Source of the DNA: Kitasatospora sp. NBC_00315 | GTDB lineage: Bacteria; Actinomycetota; Actinomycetes; Streptomycetales; Streptomycetaceae | Reading direction: 5' to 3' | Assembly: GCF_041435095.1 (NCBI RefSeq) | Contig: NZ_CP108025.1 | Location: 4,092,001-4,156,000, forward strand | DNA: 64,000 bases | Part shown: positions 29,949 through 39,853 of the stretch, in pieces | Position numbering within the stretch: the first letter of the stretch is position 1 | Layout of the letters: the number at the start of each line of letters is the position of its first letter | The notes under the pieces: model-generated | What the model saw: only the letters and a program-made list of their open reading frames with translations | What the model was told of the DNA's origin: nothing | The model's database searches: none | Position numbers and translations under genes: made by a program

Positions 29949-31082
29949 TCACGGGTCGAGCCGCCGGACCTCGCCGTCCGCCACCGCGAACCGGGCCCCG
30001 GCCAGCGCCTTCGGCACGTCGTCCGCCACCGCCGCCGTCACGAGCACCTGCTCGCCCCCGGCGACCAGCTCCGCCAACCGGTCGCGGCGCCGTGCGTCCA
30101 GCTCGGCGAACACGTCGTCCAGGATCAGCACCGGCTCCCCGCCGTCGGCCCGCAGCAGTTCGTAGGAGGCCAGTCGCAGCGCCAGCGCGTACGACCAGGA
30201 CTCGCCGTGGCTCGCGTATCCCTTGGCGGGCAGCGGGCCCAGCCGCAGCACCAGTTCGTCCCGGTGCGGTCCGACCAGGGTCAGGCCGCGGTCGATCTCC
30301 TGCTTGCGGGCCGCCAGCAGGGCACCCAGCAGCTGTTCCTCGGCCTGCTCGCGACTGGACGGCAACTCGCCCTCGAAGGAGCTGCGGTACTCCAGGACGG
30401 TCTCCCCGCCGCCCGGCGCCAGCTGCTCGTAGGCCTGCCGCACCAGCGGCTGCAGGCTGGCGACCAGCTGCAGCCGGAACGCCGTGAGTTCGGCTCCCGC
30501 CCTGGCCAGATGACCGTCCCACACCTCCAGGGTGGAGAGGTCCGCGCCCTTGCCGCCGCCGGACCGGCGGGCCGTCGCGGCGGTCTTCAGCAGCGCGTTG
30601 CGCTGCTTCAGCACCCGTTCGTAGTCCTGCCGCACCCCGGCCAACCGCGGCGCCCGGGCGGTCAGCAGCTCGTCCAGGAAGCGCCGCCGCTCGCCCGGGT
30701 CGCCCTTGACCAGCGTGAGGTCCTCCGGGGCGAACAGGACGGTGCGCAGCAGGCCGAGCACGTCGCGGGGGCGGACGTTGTCGGAGCGGTTGATCCGGGC
30801 CCGGTTGGCCTTGCCGGGGGTGATCTCCAGCTCGACCAGCGTGCTGCGGGTACCGGTCGTGATCGAGGTCCGCACCACGGCCCGCTCCGCGCCGAGCCGG
30901 ATCAGCGGGGCGTCGGTGGCGACCCGGTGGCTGCCCAGGGTGGCGACGTAGCCGATGGCCTCCACCAGGTTGGTCTTGCCCTGGCCGTTGGGGCCGACGA
31001 ACGCCGTCACGCCCGGGTCGAGGGGCACCTCGACCCGGGCGTACGACCGGAAGTCGGCGAGCGACAGATGCGCTACATGCAT
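29949..31082 (-). CDS. recF: DNA replication and repair protein RecF
   Basis: 377-residue ABC/SMC-like ATPase that loads RecA at gaps through RecFOR. Walker [10 protein letters not shown] (Lys36), the signature region [14 protein letters not shown] and Walker [15 protein letters not shown], followed by the D-loop. The ATG start [14 protein letters not shown] is typical. 61 nt downstream of gnd; a 138-bp gap precedes the DUF721 gene. Confidence 0.96.
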   Translation of the reverse strand: MHVAHLSLADFRSYARVEVPLDPGVTAFVGPNGQGKTNLVEAIGYVATLGSHRVATDAPLIRLGAERAVVRTSITTGTRSTLVELEITPGKANRARINRSDNVRPRDVLGLLRTVLFAPEDLTLVKGDPGERRRFLDELLTARAPRLAGVRQDYERVLKQRNALLKTAATARRSGGGKGADLSTLEVWDGHLARAGAELTAFRLQLVASLQPLVRQAYEQLAPGGGETVLEYRSSFEGELPSSREQAEEQLLGALLAARKQEIDRGLTLVGPHRDELVLRLGPLPAKGYASHGESWSYALALRLASYELLRADGGEPVLILDDVFAELDARRRDRLAELVAGGEQVLVTAAVADDVPKALAGARFAVADGEVRRLDP

Positions 31083-31143
31083 GGGTGTGGACTGCGCTCG
31101 CCTTCTGGTCCTGCCGGTCTCTGTCCCGCCGGAGCGGTCGCTC

Positions 31144-32019
31144 CTACTTGTTCTCGACCGCGTGGCCGCCGAACTGGTTGCGCAGCGCGGCGATCATCTT
31201 CATCTGCGGGGAGTCGTCCTGGCGGGAGGCGAAGCGCGCGAAGAGCGAAGCCGTGATGGCCGGCAGCGGCACCGCGTGGTCGATGGCGGCCTCGACCGTC
31301 CAGCGGCCCTCGCCGGAGTCCGCGGCCCAGCCCTTGAGCTTGGCCAGGTGCTCGTCGTCGTCCAGCGCGCGGACGGCGAGGTCGAGCAGCCAGGAGCGGA
31401 TGACCGTGCCCTCCTGCCAGCTGCGGAAGACCTCGCGCACGTCGGTGACCTCGGGGGCCGCCTCCAGCAGCTCCCAGCCCTCGGCGAAGGCCTGCATCAT
31501 CGCGTACTCGATGCCGTTGTGGACCATCTTCGCGAAGTGGCCGGCGCCCACCGCGCCCGCGTGCACGGCGCCGAACTCGCCCTCGGGCTTGAGGGAGTCG
31601 AACACCGGCTGCGCCTTGGCCACGTGCTCGGCGTCGCCGCCGTACATCAGCGCGTAGCCGTTCTCCAGGCCCCAGACACCGCCCGAGACGCCGCAGTCGA
31701 CGAAGCCGATGCCCTTGGCCGCCAGCGACTCGGCGTGCTTGATGTCGTCGGTCCAGCGGGAGTTGCCGCCGTCGACCACGACGTCACCGGGGGAGAGCAG
31801 CTCGGCGAGCTCGTCGACGGTCGCCTGGGTCGCGGCGCCGGCCGGGACCATCACCCAGACGACGCGGGGGCTCTGGAGCTTGTCCACGAGCTCCTGAAGG
31901 CTGTCCACGTCGGAGATGTCCGGGTTGCGGTCGAAGCCGATGACGGTGTGGCCGGCGCGGCGGATCCGCTCGCGCATGTTGCCGCCCATCTTGCCGAGAC
32001 CGATGAGGCCGAGCTCCAT
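31144..32019 (-). CDS. gnd: 6-phosphogluconate dehydrogenase, decarboxylating (short form)
   Basis: 291-residue NAD(P)-dependent oxidative decarboxylase converting 6-phosphogluconate to ribulose 5-phosphate in the pentose phosphate pathway. N-terminal dinucleotide motif [15 protein letters not shown], the substrate signature [19 protein letters not shown] and the catalytic [17 protein letters not shown]. It is about 180 residues shorter than the classical enzyme, as in the Gnd2/YqeC class. The frame is open to 32247, but the ATG with AAGGACC upstream begins the conserved fold. Its place between dnaN and recF is normal in actinobacteria. Confidence 0.95.
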   Translation of the reverse strand: MELGLIGLGKMGGNMRERIRRAGHTVIGFDRNPDISDVDSLQELVDKLQSPRVVWVMVPAGAATQATVDELAELLSPGDVVVDGGNSRWTDDIKHAESLAAKGIGFVDCGVSGGVWGLENGYALMYGGDAEHVAKAQPVFDSLKPEGEFGAVHAGAVGAGHFAKMVHNGIEYAMMQAFAEGWELLEAAPEVTDVREVFRSWQEGTVIRSWLLDLAVRALDDDEHLAKLKGWAADSGEGRWTVEAAIDHAVPLPAITASLFARFASRQDDSPQMKMIAALRNQFGGHAVENK

Positions 32020-32192
32020 GTCCTGGTCCTTACCTGTGGTGACGTGCCTGACGGCGGCGCCGTTGCCGCACAGATTGAGCCTACGCCGGGAGGGGGCGCG
32101 CCCTCGGCGGGTGAGCCGCCGACACAGCCGGTGGCGGTGAGGGAACCGTCGCGGGCCGGAGCCGGAGCGGCGAGGGCCCACCGAACCGGCGC

Positions 32193-32230
32193 GGCCTCCG
32201 CCGGTCCTCGCACGGCGAGAGGCGGAGGCC
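32193..32230 (-). terminator. Hairpin downstream of dnaN
   Basis: Outer arms GGCCTCCGCC/GGCGGAGGCC enclosing an inner CTCGC/GCGAG pair, about 50 nt 3' of the dnaN stop. It probably ends or attenuates the dnaN transcript before gnd. Three DnaA-box-like sequences follow at 32229-32260. Confidence 0.45.
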
Positions 32231-32281
32231 GTCCACAGGTTGTGCACAGCCTGTGGGTACAGCTGGGGACGCGCGGCCGGA

Positions 32282-33412
32282 TCAGCCGGAGAGGCGCACC
32301 GGCATGATCAGGTACTGGTACGCCTCGTCCGCCTCGGCGTCCGCGGCGGGCCTGCCGCTCAGCAGGGCCGGCTTGGTCGAGGTGGTGAAGCTGAGCTGGG
32401 CGTACGCGGAGTCGATGGCCTTGAGGCCCTCCTCCAGGTAGCCCGGGTTGAACGCGATCGAGATGTCGTCGCCCTCGAGGTCGGCGTCGATCCGCTCGGT
32501 GGCCTGGGCGTCGTCGCCCGAGCCCGCCTCCAGGGTGAGCACGCCCTGCTCGAAGTTCAGCCGGACGGGAGTGTTGCGCTCGGCGACCAGCGAGACGCGC
32601 TTGAGCGCCTCCAGGAACGGCTGGGTCTGGATCGCGGCGACCGCGCTGAACTCGGTCGGGAACAGGCTGCGGAACTTCGGGAACTCGCCCTCCAGCAGCC
32701 GGGTGGTGGTCCGGCGCCCGGCACCCTCGAAGCCGATCAGGCCCTCGCCCGCGCCGCCGGAGGCCAGCGCGATGGAGACGGTGTCGCCACTGCCGAGGGA
32801 CTTGGCGATGTCCTGCAGGGTCTTGGCGGGCACCAGCGCGACGGCCGAGATGTCGGCCTGCTCGGGCTTCCACATCAGGTCGCGGACGGCGAAGCGGTAG
32901 CGGTCCGTGGCGGCCAGCGTGATCCGGTCGCCCTCGATCTCGACCCGGACGCCGGTGAGCACCGGCAGGGTGTCGTCACGGCCGGCGGCCACGGCGGCCT
33001 GGCTCACCGCGGAGGCGAAGACGTCGCCCGGGACGGTGCCGGTCGCGGTCGGCATCTGGGGCAGGGCCGGGTACTCGTCCACCGGCAGGGTGGGCAGGGT
33101 GAACCGCGAACTGCCGCAGACCACGGTGACCCGCTGGCCGTCGGTGGAGATCTCCACCGGCCTGTTGGGAAGGTTGCGCGAGATGTCGTTGAGCAGGCGC
33201 CCGGAGACCAGGACGGTGCCGGCCTCCTCGACGTCCGCCTCGGGCTCGACCCGGGCCGAGACCTCGTAGTCGAAACCGGAGAGCGCCAGGCTGCCCTCCT
33301 GGGCCGTCAGCAGCAGGCCGGCGAGCACCGGCACCGGCGGCCGCGCCGGGAGGCTGCGAGCAGCCCAGGCCACCGCCTCCGCGAGGACGTCACGCTCCAC
33401 CCGGAACTTCAC
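32282..33412 (-). CDS. dnaN: DNA polymerase III sliding clamp (beta subunit)
   Basis: 376 residues, three repeated clamp domains. Starts MKFRVERDVLAEAVAWAARSLPARPPVPVLAGLLL and ends in the conserved YLIMPVRL, which forms the protein-binding cleft. Dimeric ring that tethers polymerase to DNA. The frame runs open to 33619, but the GTG with AGGAGG 9 nt upstream is the family start. The upstream side carries oriC. Confidence 0.97.
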   Translation of the reverse strand: MKFRVERDVLAEAVAWAARSLPARPPVPVLAGLLLTAQEGSLALSGFDYEVSARVEPEADVEEAGTVLVSGRLLNDISRNLPNRPVEISTDGQRVTVVCGSSRFTLPTLPVDEYPALPQMPTATGTVPGDVFASAVSQAAVAAGRDDTLPVLTGVRVEIEGDRITLAATDRYRFAVRDLMWKPEQADISAVALVPAKTLQDIAKSLGSGDTVSIALASGGAGEGLIGFEGAGRRTTTRLLEGEFPKFRSLFPTEFSAVAAIQTQPFLEALKRVSLVAERNTPVRLNFEQGVLTLEAGSGDDAQATERIDADLEGDDISIAFNPGYLEEGLKAIDSAYAQLSFTTSTKPALLSGRPAADAEADEAYQYLIMPVRLSG

Positions 33413-34478
33413 CGGTAACCGCCTCCTGGATCGAGCTCTCGCCCGCAGTCTCTGTCTGGTTCGTCTTGATCGTCTGCCGGTAGCCGTCCGCCGAGCTCTG
33501 CCACTCCGCATCCGGTTGCCGAAGGACAGTCTGTCGTACTCCACGGACAGACGGGGCAGACGGGCGGAAGCAACCCGAACAGGTGTCGCCATCCGGTTGT
33601 CCACAGATTTCGGGCCCACCCACTGTTAAGCAGGTTCAGGGGTCTATAGGTGTAGTGGTAGTAGTAGGGCCTGTGGATACCGTGGATAACCCTGTTTCCG
33701 CAGGTCAGACCGGGTTTTTTGTCCACAGAGGGTGTGGACGGCACCGGTGGATAACCAGGGCCTGCTGTGGACGGCGGAGCGTTACCCACAGGGCACGCTG
33801 AGTATCCACAGGTTATCCCCAGGGTCGTCCCCAGATCATGGACCGGTTATCCACTGCGTCGGGTCAACAGTACGTGACGCCTTTCACACCTGGGCATGAA
33901 CGGCCGGGCAATGTTGTCGAACTGTGGATGCGGCTGTGGAGAAGCTGGGGATAACGTACGCCGGCCTGGGGACAAGCGGTGGACAACCCGAACGGCCCAT
34001 TGACGGCCCGTCCGTTGTCCACAGCCTGTGGACAACGGTTGTGCACAAGTCCACAGGCACCTGACCTGCGCTGAAGAGAGTAGCGGCGGCGCGCCTGTGG
34101 AGGAATTCTGGATAACTTCCGACTCCCCAGGCTGTGGACGGGGAGAAGGCACCCGTACCTGTGGACGACGGCGTTCGGCGCCCGGCCTGTTCGAATCTCT
34201 GGTCAGATGTTCGGCGGGGCGGCGGGTCTGTCGGTCCGTCCGCTGCGGTGATCCTGCCCCGCATCCGTCGTCCTACACCCGCGCGGCGGGCCCGGAGGCC
34301 GGCTCCGCAGGACCGTCCACAGGACCGCCGGCGCCTGCCGCGCGGCCGGGGGACGGCCGGGCGACGCGGGGCGGCCCCGCCCCCGGGCGGGGCCGCGCCA
34401 CCCGGCTCCGGACATGCCGAAGGGGCGCCGGGACCACGCCCCGACACCCCTGTGGATGCCCCGACCGCCGCCGTGCGG
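33413..34478. other. oriC: Chromosomal origin of replication oriC
   Basis: 1066-bp gene-free region between dnaN and dnaA, packed with DnaA boxes. Perfect TTGTCCACA sites are at 33597-33605, 33719-33727 and 34015-34023 (plus) and 34027-34035 (minus). Close variants include 33672, 33681, 33733, 33746, 33766, 33782, 33802, 33813, 33847, 33923, 33935, 33946, 33967, 33978, 34039, 34047, 34096, 34107, 34133, 34160, 34313 and 34451 (9 bp each from the given base). Orientation is mixed. The least GC-rich part is 33620-33720 on the dnaN side, the likely unwinding region. Confidence 0.95.
33653..33689 (+). promoter_or_regulatory. Putative DnaA-trio unwinding element with adjoining DnaA boxes
   Basis: 5'-TAGTGGTAGTAGTAG-3' (33653-33667), a GGCC step (33668-33671), then two abutting boxes TGTGGATAC and CGTGGATAA (33672-33689). 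Read 3' to 5' away from the boxes, this gives GAT GAT GAT GGT GAT. It matches the box, GC-rich spacer, DnaA-trio order described for the B. subtilis basal unwinding system. No other row of TAG triplets is seen in the region. Confidence 0.65.
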
Positions 34479-36506
34479 CTAGCTCTTGATGCGGTTCGTC
34501 AGTTCGGTGACCTGGTTGTAGATCGAGCGCCGCTCCGCCATCAGCGAGCGGATCTTGCGGTCCGCGTGCATCACCGTGGTGTGGTCGCGGCCGCCGAACT
34601 GTGCGCCGATCTTCGGCAGCGAGAGGTCGGTGAGCTCCCGGCACAGGTACATCGCGATCTGACGCGCCGTCACCAGCACCCGGCTGCGCGAGGATCCGCA
34701 GAGGTCGTCGACGCCGAGCCCGAAGTAGGCGGCGGTCTGCTGCATGATGACCTGCGCGGTGATCTCCGGTCCGGCGTCCTCGTCCCCGCCGGGGATCAGG
34801 TCCTTGAGGACGATGCCGGCCAACTCCAGGTCCACCGGCGCCCGGTTGAGGTTGGCGAACGCGGTGACCCGGATCAGCGCGCCCTCCAACTCCCGGATGT
34901 TGCGGGTGATCCGGGAGGCGATGAACTCCAACACGTCGGCCGGGGCGTTCAGTTGCTCCTGGATCGCCTTCTTGCGCAGAATCGCGATCCGGGTCTCCAG
35001 CTCCGGCGGGGTGACGTCGGTGATCAGCCCCCACTCGAAGCGGTTGCGGAGCCGGTCCTCCAGCGTGATCAGCTGCTTGGGCGGCCGGTCGGAGGAGAGC
35101 ACGATCTGCTTGTTGGCGTTGTGCAGGGTGTTGAAGGTGTGGAAGAACTCCTCCTGCGTGGACTCCTTGCTGGCGAGGAACTGGACGTCGTCCACCAGCA
35201 GGATGTCCATGTCCCGGTAGCGCTTGCGGAACGCGTCCGCCTTGCCGTCCCGGATCGAGTTGATGAACTCGTTGGTGAACTCCTCGGAGCTCACGTAGCG
35301 GACCCGGGTACCGGGGAAGAGGCTGCGCGAGTAGTGCCCGATGGCGTGCAGCAGGTGGGTCTTGCCCAGCCCGGACTCGCCGTAGATGAAGAGCGGGTTG
35401 TACGCCTTGGCCGGGGCCTCGGCCACCGCCACCGCCGCCGCGTGCGCGAAGCGGTTGCTGGCGCCGATCACGAAGGTGTCGAAGAGGTACTTGGGGTTCA
35501 GGCGGGCGGCCGGCTCGTCCTTGCGGGAGCCGCCGGCCGGGGGAGCGCCGGGCGGGGCGGGCACACCGGGGCTCGGGCTGCGCTCGGGCAGACCGGGGCG
35601 GACCGAACGCTCGGCGGCGGGCACCGAGGGGCGGCCCTGGGGCTGCCGGCCACGGTCCGCCGGGGGCAGCAGCTGGCCGCCCGCCTCGGAGGCGTCCTGT
35701 CCCTGCCGCGCGCCGGGGCCGGGGGAGCGGCGGCCGACCGGCCGTGGCCCGCCGGGGGGCGGGCCGTACGCGCCGCCGAAGAGGTCGCCCTGCGCGTCGG
35801 CCGGGCCGCCCTGGGAGTCCTGCTGCTCGCGGTAGCCGGAGCGCGGGGGCTGGTCCTGGTCCTGGTAGCCGCCCTGGGCCTCCCAGTCGCCGCCCGGCCG
35901 CTCGGCCGGCGGCCAGGGCTGCTGGGGAGCGCCGCCGTACGGGGCCGGTCGCTGCTCGTAGCCGGCGGTGTCGTACCGGCCGCGCTCGTAGCCCTCGTCG
36001 TAGGAGCGGTCGTAGGGCCGGCCGCTGCCGTACTCACCGCTCTGGGACGGGTACGCCTCGGGGCGGTCGGAACGGTACCCGGGCTCGTCCTGGTAGGGCG
36101 GCCTGGGCTGGCGCTCGGGCCACTCCGGGACGCGGCCCTGCGGATGCCCCTGGAGGTGGCCCTGCGGGTCCTCCACGGGCTCCTGCGGGTGATGCTCGGC
36201 CGGCGGCCCCGCGGGTGCGGGAGCGGCGGCCGGGGGGACGGCGTTGGCGTCCACCATCACGGCGATCCGGACCGGGCGGCCGAACTCACGGGTCAGCGCG
36301 TCGCTCAGCTGCGGCAGAAGCCGGCCCTCCAGCACCTGCTTGGCGAACTCGTTCGGGGCCGCCAGCAGTGCGGTGTCGTGCATCATCCACATCGGCTGGG
36401 TGCGGCGTACCCACTGCTTGTCCTTGTCACCGACGTCCGGGTCGTTGACCAGCCGCTCGACGACCCTCGCCCAGACCGGGACGAGATCGCTGTTGACATC
36501 AGCCAC
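34479..36506 (-). CDS. dnaA: Chromosomal replication initiator DnaA
   Basis: 675 residues. Domain I (about 1-95), a very long Pro/Gln/Gly/Tyr-rich domain II (about 96-335, typical of Streptomyces), AAA+ domain III with Walker [10 protein letters not shown] (about 376-384), Walker [10 protein letters not shown] and the RNRFEWGL arginine region, then domain IV with the box-binding motif [15 protein letters not shown] (from about 638). It binds boxes in oriC and opens the DNA. The open frame continues to 36803, but GTG at 36506 begins the conserved [12 protein letters not shown]. The promoter carries a DnaA box, so autoregulation is expected. Confidence 0.97.
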   Translation of the reverse strand: MADVNSDLVPVWARVVERLVNDPDVGDKDKQWVRRTQPMWMMHDTALLAAPNEFAKQVLEGRLLPQLSDALTREFGRPVRIAVMVDANAVPPAAAPAPAGPPAEHHPQEPVEDPQGHLQGHPQGRVPEWPERQPRPPYQDEPGYRSDRPEAYPSQSGEYGSGRPYDRSYDEGYERGRYDTAGYEQRPAPYGGAPQQPWPPAERPGGDWEAQGGYQDQDQPPRSGYREQQDSQGGPADAQGDLFGGAYGPPPGGPRPVGRRSPGPGARQGQDASEAGGQLLPPADRGRQPQGRPSVPAAERSVRPGLPERSPSPGVPAPPGAPPAGGSRKDEPAARLNPKYLFDTFVIGASNRFAHAAAVAVAEAPAKAYNPLFIYGESGLGKTHLLHAIGHYSRSLFPGTRVRYVSSEEFTNEFINSIRDGKADAFRKRYRDMDILLVDDVQFLASKESTQEEFFHTFNTLHNANKQIVLSSDRPPKQLITLEDRLRNRFEWGLITDVTPPELETRIAILRKKAIQEQLNAPADVLEFIASRITRNIRELEGALIRVTAFANLNRAPVDLELAGIVLKDLIPGGDEDAGPEITAQVIMQQTAAYFGLGVDDLCGSSRSRVLVTARQIAMYLCRELTDLSLPKIGAQFGGRDHTTVMHADRKIRSLMAERRSIYNQVTELTNRIKS

Positions 36507-36608
36507 TGGTGCACGCTTTCTCGGTTCCCCGCGGCTCCAGCAGGGGTTGATGGAACTGGAAACTGTTGATCGGAGAAGGATCGAAGAACAAACCAGACAA
36601 GTCCTGCA

Positions 36609-36637
36609 ACGGTAGTCAGCGGGCAGAGTTGATTCAA
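36609..36637 (-). promoter_or_regulatory. Candidate dnaA promoter
   Basis: Minus strand TTGAAT (36632-36637), 17-bp spacer, TACCGT (36609-36614). The perfect DnaA box at 36642-36650 lies 4 bp upstream of the -35, placed to let DnaA affect its own transcription. Confidence 0.6.
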
Positions 36638-36641
36638 GTCG

Positions 36642-36650
36642 TTGTCCACA
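36642..36650 (+). promoter_or_regulatory. DnaA box at the dnaA promoter
   Basis: Perfect TTGTCCACA next to the candidate dnaA -35 element, about 140 bp from the dnaA start. Autoregulation of dnaA through promoter boxes is known in Streptomyces. Confidence 0.8.
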
Positions 36651-36700
36651 GGCTGTGGGCGAACGGGAACCTGCAGCCCGGGGGCGTGTCATCACCCGGT

Positions 36701-36730
36701 TTGACCCCCGGACCCGCCGCCGCGTACCGT
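36701..36730 (+). promoter_or_regulatory. Candidate rpmH promoter
   Basis: TTGACC (36701-36706), 18-bp spacer, TACCGT (36725-36730), a good match to the vegetative actinobacterial consensus. It would drive the rpmH-rnpA-yidD-yidC unit. Confidence 0.6.
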
Positions 36731-36940
36731 AACCAGGTCGAGTTGTCGATGGCCGCTGCCGCATGTCCGCGGGTCCACCCGCATCACATAAGGCGCGCAG
36801 CACGGGCGCCGTGGATTGTCCAGAACCCCAGCAGACCTGGGAGGACGGACCGGATTCCCTGCACAGGGGAGATCACGCGGACGCACGGTGACGGCCAAGC
36901 GACCCCCCGTCATCCTACGATTCACATCAGGAGCCCCCGA

Positions 36941-37078
36941 GTGAGCAAGCGCACTTTCCAGCCGAACAACCGTCGTCGCGCGAAGACCCACGGCTTCCGG
37001 CTGCGGATGCGTACCCGTGCCGGCCGCGCCATCCTGGCGACCCGCCGTGCCAAGGGCCGCAGCGCCATCTCCGCCTGA
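36941..37078 (+). CDS. rpmH: Ribosomal protein bL34
   Basis: 45 residues, highly basic, with the invariant [29 protein letters not shown] pattern (residues 3 onward). GTG start (MSKRTFQ) with CAGGAG 8 nt upstream. First gene of the conserved rpmH-rnpA-yidD-yidC unit divergent from dnaA. Confidence 0.97.
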   Translation: MSKRTFQPNNRRRAKTHGFRLRMRTRAGRAILATRRAKGRSAISA

Positions 37079-37096
37079 TCCGCGCCAGAGTCTGCT

Positions 37097-37525
37097 GTGC
37101 TGCCCTCCGAGAACCGGCTGCGGCGGCGCCAGGACTTCGCGACCGCGGTGAAACGCGGTCGCCGGGCCGGCCGGCCCCTGTTGGTCGTCCATCTCAGTAG
37201 AGACGGCGATCCCCAGGGGCAGGCCGACCGGACCAGCGACATCCGCCCGCACGTCGCCGAGGGGACACCTTCGGCGCGTGCGGGTTTCGTCGTGAGCAAG
37301 GCCGTGGGACCAGCGGTCGTGCGCAATCTGGTGAAGCGCCGCCTACGTCACCTGGTCCGTGATCGCCTCTCCAGGCTGCCCGCCGGTAGCCTGATAGTGG
37401 TGCGCGCGCTGCCTCCGGCAGGTTCCGCCTCGTACCACGATCTTGAGCACGACCTGGACGCGGCCCTCAAGCGGCTGCTCAGGGTCGAGCCGACCGCCAC
37501 CGCGGCGACAGGAGCAGGGCGATGA
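37097..37525 (+). CDS. rnpA: Ribonuclease P protein component
   Basis: 142-residue protein subunit of RNase P, which trims the 5' ends of pre-tRNAs. Family features: [26 protein letters not shown] at the N-terminus and the RNR motif in [18 protein letters not shown]. An extra loop (about residues 37-58, [21 protein letters not shown]) is typical of Streptomyces. GTG start 18 nt after rpmH; the stop overlaps the yidD ATG. Confidence 0.95.
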   Translation: MLPSENRLRRRQDFATAVKRGRRAGRPLLVVHLSRDGDPQGQADRTSDIRPHVAEGTPSARAGFVVSKAVGPAVVRNLVKRRLRHLVRDRLSRLPAGSLIVVRALPPAGSASYHDLEHDLDAALKRLLRVEPTATAATGAGR

Positions 37526-37890
37526 AGTACCTGCTGATGGGTCTGATCAGGGTCTACCAGTGGACCATCAGCCCGCTGCTCGGCCCGGTCTGCCGCTACT
37601 ACCCGTCGTGCTCCCGTTACGGCTACGAAGCCGTCCGGGTGCACGGCGCGGTCAAGGGCGGCGGTCTGACCGCCTGGCGGATCCTCCGTTGCAACCCGTG
37701 GTCACCCGGCGGGGTGGACCACGTGCCGGCACGCAAGCACCCGGTGTGGCACCGCAGGCTGCGTGACCTGATGAATTCCCGTGGCAGGGCCGACGCCGGA
37801 GCACCGGCGCCCGAGCCCTCCGCCGGTCCGGAGCCCGAGGGCCCGGCGACCATTGGCCCGGCGGCCAATCCCAATGTCCAAGGAGCCTGA
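37522..37890 (+). CDS. yidD: Membrane protein insertion efficiency factor YidD
   Basis: 122 residues. Conserved core [33 protein letters not shown] with the CRYYPSCS cysteine motif, then [21 protein letters not shown]. The last 45 residues are a Pro/Ala/Glu-rich tail outside the usual length. The ATG overlaps the rnpA stop (ATGA). It assists YidC-dependent membrane insertion; yidC starts 3 nt later. Confidence 0.95.
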   Translation: MKYLLMGLIRVYQWTISPLLGPVCRYYPSCSRYGYEAVRVHGAVKGGGLTAWRILRCNPWSPGGVDHVPARKHPVWHRRLRDLMNSRGRADAGAPAPEPSAGPEPEGPATIGPAANPNVQGA

Positions 37891-37893
37891 CCG

Positions 37894-39087
37894 GTGACCT
37901 TCTCCTTCCTGAATCCCCTGTACACAGCGGTGTCCTGGATCATCGTCCAGTTCCACTCGCTGTACAGCCACGTCTTCGACCCGGACGGTGGCTGGGCCTG
38001 GGGTCTTGCCATCGCGTCGATGGTGATCGTCATCCGGATCTGCCTGATCCCGCTCTTCGTGAAGCAGATCAAGGCGACCCGGGCCATGCAGGCGATCCAG
38101 CCGAAGATGAAGGCCATCCAGGAGCGCTACAAGAACGACAAGCAGCGCCAGTCCGAAGAGATGATGAAGCTGTACAAGGAGGCGGGTACCAACCCGTTCT
38201 CCAGCTGCCTTCCGATCATCGTCCAGGCGCCGTTCTTCACCGCCCTGTACGGCGTGCTGGCCTCGGTCGCCAAGGGCAAGCCGATCGGCGTCATCAGCGG
38301 CGCCCTGCTGGTCAGCGCCGGCAAGGCGCACATCTTCGGCGCCCCGCTCTCGGCGACCTTCGTCAGCAGCCACGAGACCAACGTCAAGATCGTCACCGCG
38401 GTGATGATCATCCTGATGTCGGCCTCGCAGTTCGTCACCCAGCGCCAGCTGATGACCAAGAACATGGACCTCACGGTCAAGACGCCGTTCATGCAGCAGC
38501 AGAAGATGCTGATGTACGTCTTCCCGGTGATGTTCGCCGTGATGGGCATCAACTTCCCCGTCGGCGTCCTGGTCTACTGGCTGACCACCAACATCTGGTC
38601 GATGGGCCAGCAGCTGATCGTCATCCGCAACAACCCGACGCCGGGCAGCATGGCCTGGGACGAGCGTCAGGCCCGGCTGAAGAAGGCCGGCCGGCTCAAC
38701 CCGGACGGCACCGTGATCAAGGGCAAGTTCTTCGGTCTGCTGCCCGCCGGTGCCACCGCGAAGACCGCTTCGGCCGAGAGCGTGGTCGAGGACTCGGTGC
38801 AGGTCCGCCGCCAGCAGCCGCGCAAGCTCACCAAGGCCCAGCGTGCCCACGGCGTCACCGCCACCGGCGCCGCCCCCTCGGTCACCAGCCTGACCAAGGA
38901 CGAGCAGCCCGAGGAGCCCGCGGACGCCGTCCCGGCCGACTCCGGCACCGCGGCCAAGAGCGGCGCGGCCAAGCCGGCCGCCGCCAAGCCCGCGGTCGCC
39001 AAGCAGGGCGCGGCCAGGCCGGGCACCCGCCAGCAGCCGAAGCGCGGCGGGCCGCAGGGCGGCCAGCGGCCGAAGAAGAAGTCCTGA
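37894..39087 (+). CDS. yidC: Membrane protein insertase YidC (Oxa1 family)
   Basis: 397 residues, with five membrane helices in the Oxa1 core (about 5-260) and no large periplasmic domain, as in Gram-positives. Conserved [24 protein letters not shown] with the hydrophilic-groove Arg, a coiled hairpin ([25 protein letters not shown]), [10 protein letters not shown] and [21 protein letters not shown]. The C-terminal 110 residues are Lys/Ala/Pro-rich, ending GGQRPKKKS, suited to ribosome binding. GTG start 3 nt after yidD. Confidence 0.96.
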   Translation: MTFSFLNPLYTAVSWIIVQFHSLYSHVFDPDGGWAWGLAIASMVIVIRICLIPLFVKQIKATRAMQAIQPKMKAIQERYKNDKQRQSEEMMKLYKEAGTNPFSSCLPIIVQAPFFTALYGVLASVAKGKPIGVISGALLVSAGKAHIFGAPLSATFVSSHETNVKIVTAVMIILMSASQFVTQRQLMTKNMDLTVKTPFMQQQKMLMYVFPVMFAVMGINFPVGVLVYWLTTNIWSMGQQLIVIRNNPTPGSMAWDERQARLKKAGRLNPDGTVIKGKFFGLLPAGATAKTASAESVVEDSVQVRRQQPRKLTKAQRAHGVTATGAAPSVTSLTKDEQPEEPADAVPADSGTAAKSGAAKPAAAKPAVAKQGAARPGTRQQPKRGGPQGGQRPKKKS

Positions 39088-39155
39088 CCGGACGGTCTCT
39101 CCGATCTTCGTTCCCGGCCCAGCACGCTGGGCCCCACTTCCGAAGGAGTCCATCA

Positions 39156-39689
39156 GTGACGGAAGGCACCACCACCTCCGCTGTTGAAGCCGAGGCCGAG
39201 GGCAGCGCCGACGACAGCACCATCGCGCGCCTGGAGCAGGAGGGCGAGATCGCGGCCGACTACCTGGAGGGTCTGCTCGACATCGCCGACCTCGACGGTG
39301 ACATCGACATGGACGTGGAGGGCGACCGCGCCCTGGTCTCCATCGTCGGTGAGGGCAACGACCGCTCGCTGCAGCGCCTGGTCGGCCAGGAAGGCGAGGT
39401 GCTGGAGGCTCTGCAGGAGCTGACCCGGCTGGCGGTCCACCGGGAGACCGGTGAGCGCAGCCGCCTGATGCTGGACATCGCGGGCTTCCGGGCCCGCAAG
39501 CGCTCCGAGCTGGCGACGCTCGGCGCCGAGGCGGCCGAGCAGGTGAAGAGCACGGGTGAGCAGGTCAAGCTGCGTCCGATGACGCCCTTCGAGCGCAAGG
39601 TCGTCCACGACGCGGTCGCCGCGGCGGGGCTGCGCAGTGAGTCGGAGGGCGAGGAGCCCCAGCGTTTCGTGGTCGTGCTGCCGGGCTGA
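39156..39689 (+). CDS. khpB: RNA-binding protein KhpB/Jag (KH and R3H domains)
   Basis: 177 residues. An acidic N-terminus, then a KH-like domain (about 35-110; ALVSIVGEGNDRSLQRLVGQEGEVLEALQ) and a C-terminal R3H domain (about 115-177; RKRSELATLGAEAAEQVK, LRPMTPFERKVVHDAVA). It lacks the Jag N-terminal module of Firmicutes. KhpB-type proteins bind RNA and affect cell elongation genes. GTG start 68 nt after yidC, with GAAGGAG upstream. Confidence 0.92.
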   Translation: MTEGTTTSAVEAEAEGSADDSTIARLEQEGEIAADYLEGLLDIADLDGDIDMDVEGDRALVSIVGEGNDRSLQRLVGQEGEVLEALQELTRLAVHRETGERSRLMLDIAGFRARKRSELATLGAEAAEQVKSTGEQVKLRPMTPFERKVVHDAVAAAGLRSESEGEEPQRFVVVLPG

Positions 39690-39727
39690 CGCCGGTGACA
39701 TCGCTGGCCGGTGGCCACGATGAAGGT

Positions 39728-39758
39728 CGACCCCGTCCGCCACGTGCGGGCGGGGTCG
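39728..39758 (+). terminator. Terminator of the rpmH-khpB unit
   Basis: 13-bp hairpin (arm CGACCCCGTCCGC, loop CACGT) about 40 nt after the khpB stop, followed by TCGTCCCTTTG. Confidence 0.65.
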
Positions 39759-39794
39759 TCGTCCCTTTGCGGAGCGCACCGTTTGGCGAGAGAT

Positions 39795-39808
39795 GTTTCA
39801 CGTGAAAC
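39795..39808. other. parS: parS site 1
   Basis: Perfect GTTTCACGTGAAAC, the Streptomyces ParB-binding palindrome, in the khpB-rsmG gap just before rsmG. The nearest parS to oriC, about 5.3 kb from it. Confidence 0.92.
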
Positions 39809-39853
39809 GGTGCTGGAGTGCGGGTCGGTGGAATCGTGAGCGGAGAGGCTGAG

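Larger units (their letters stand above)
36507..36940. promoter_or_regulatory. Divergent dnaA/rpmH promoter region
   Basis: 434 bp between the two starts with no gene. It holds one promoter-like sequence in each direction and a perfect DnaA box (36642-36650, TTGTCCACA), plus a weaker TGTGGGCGA at 36654-36662. The 5' leader of dnaA would be about 95 nt and that of rpmH about 200 nt. Confidence 0.7.
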
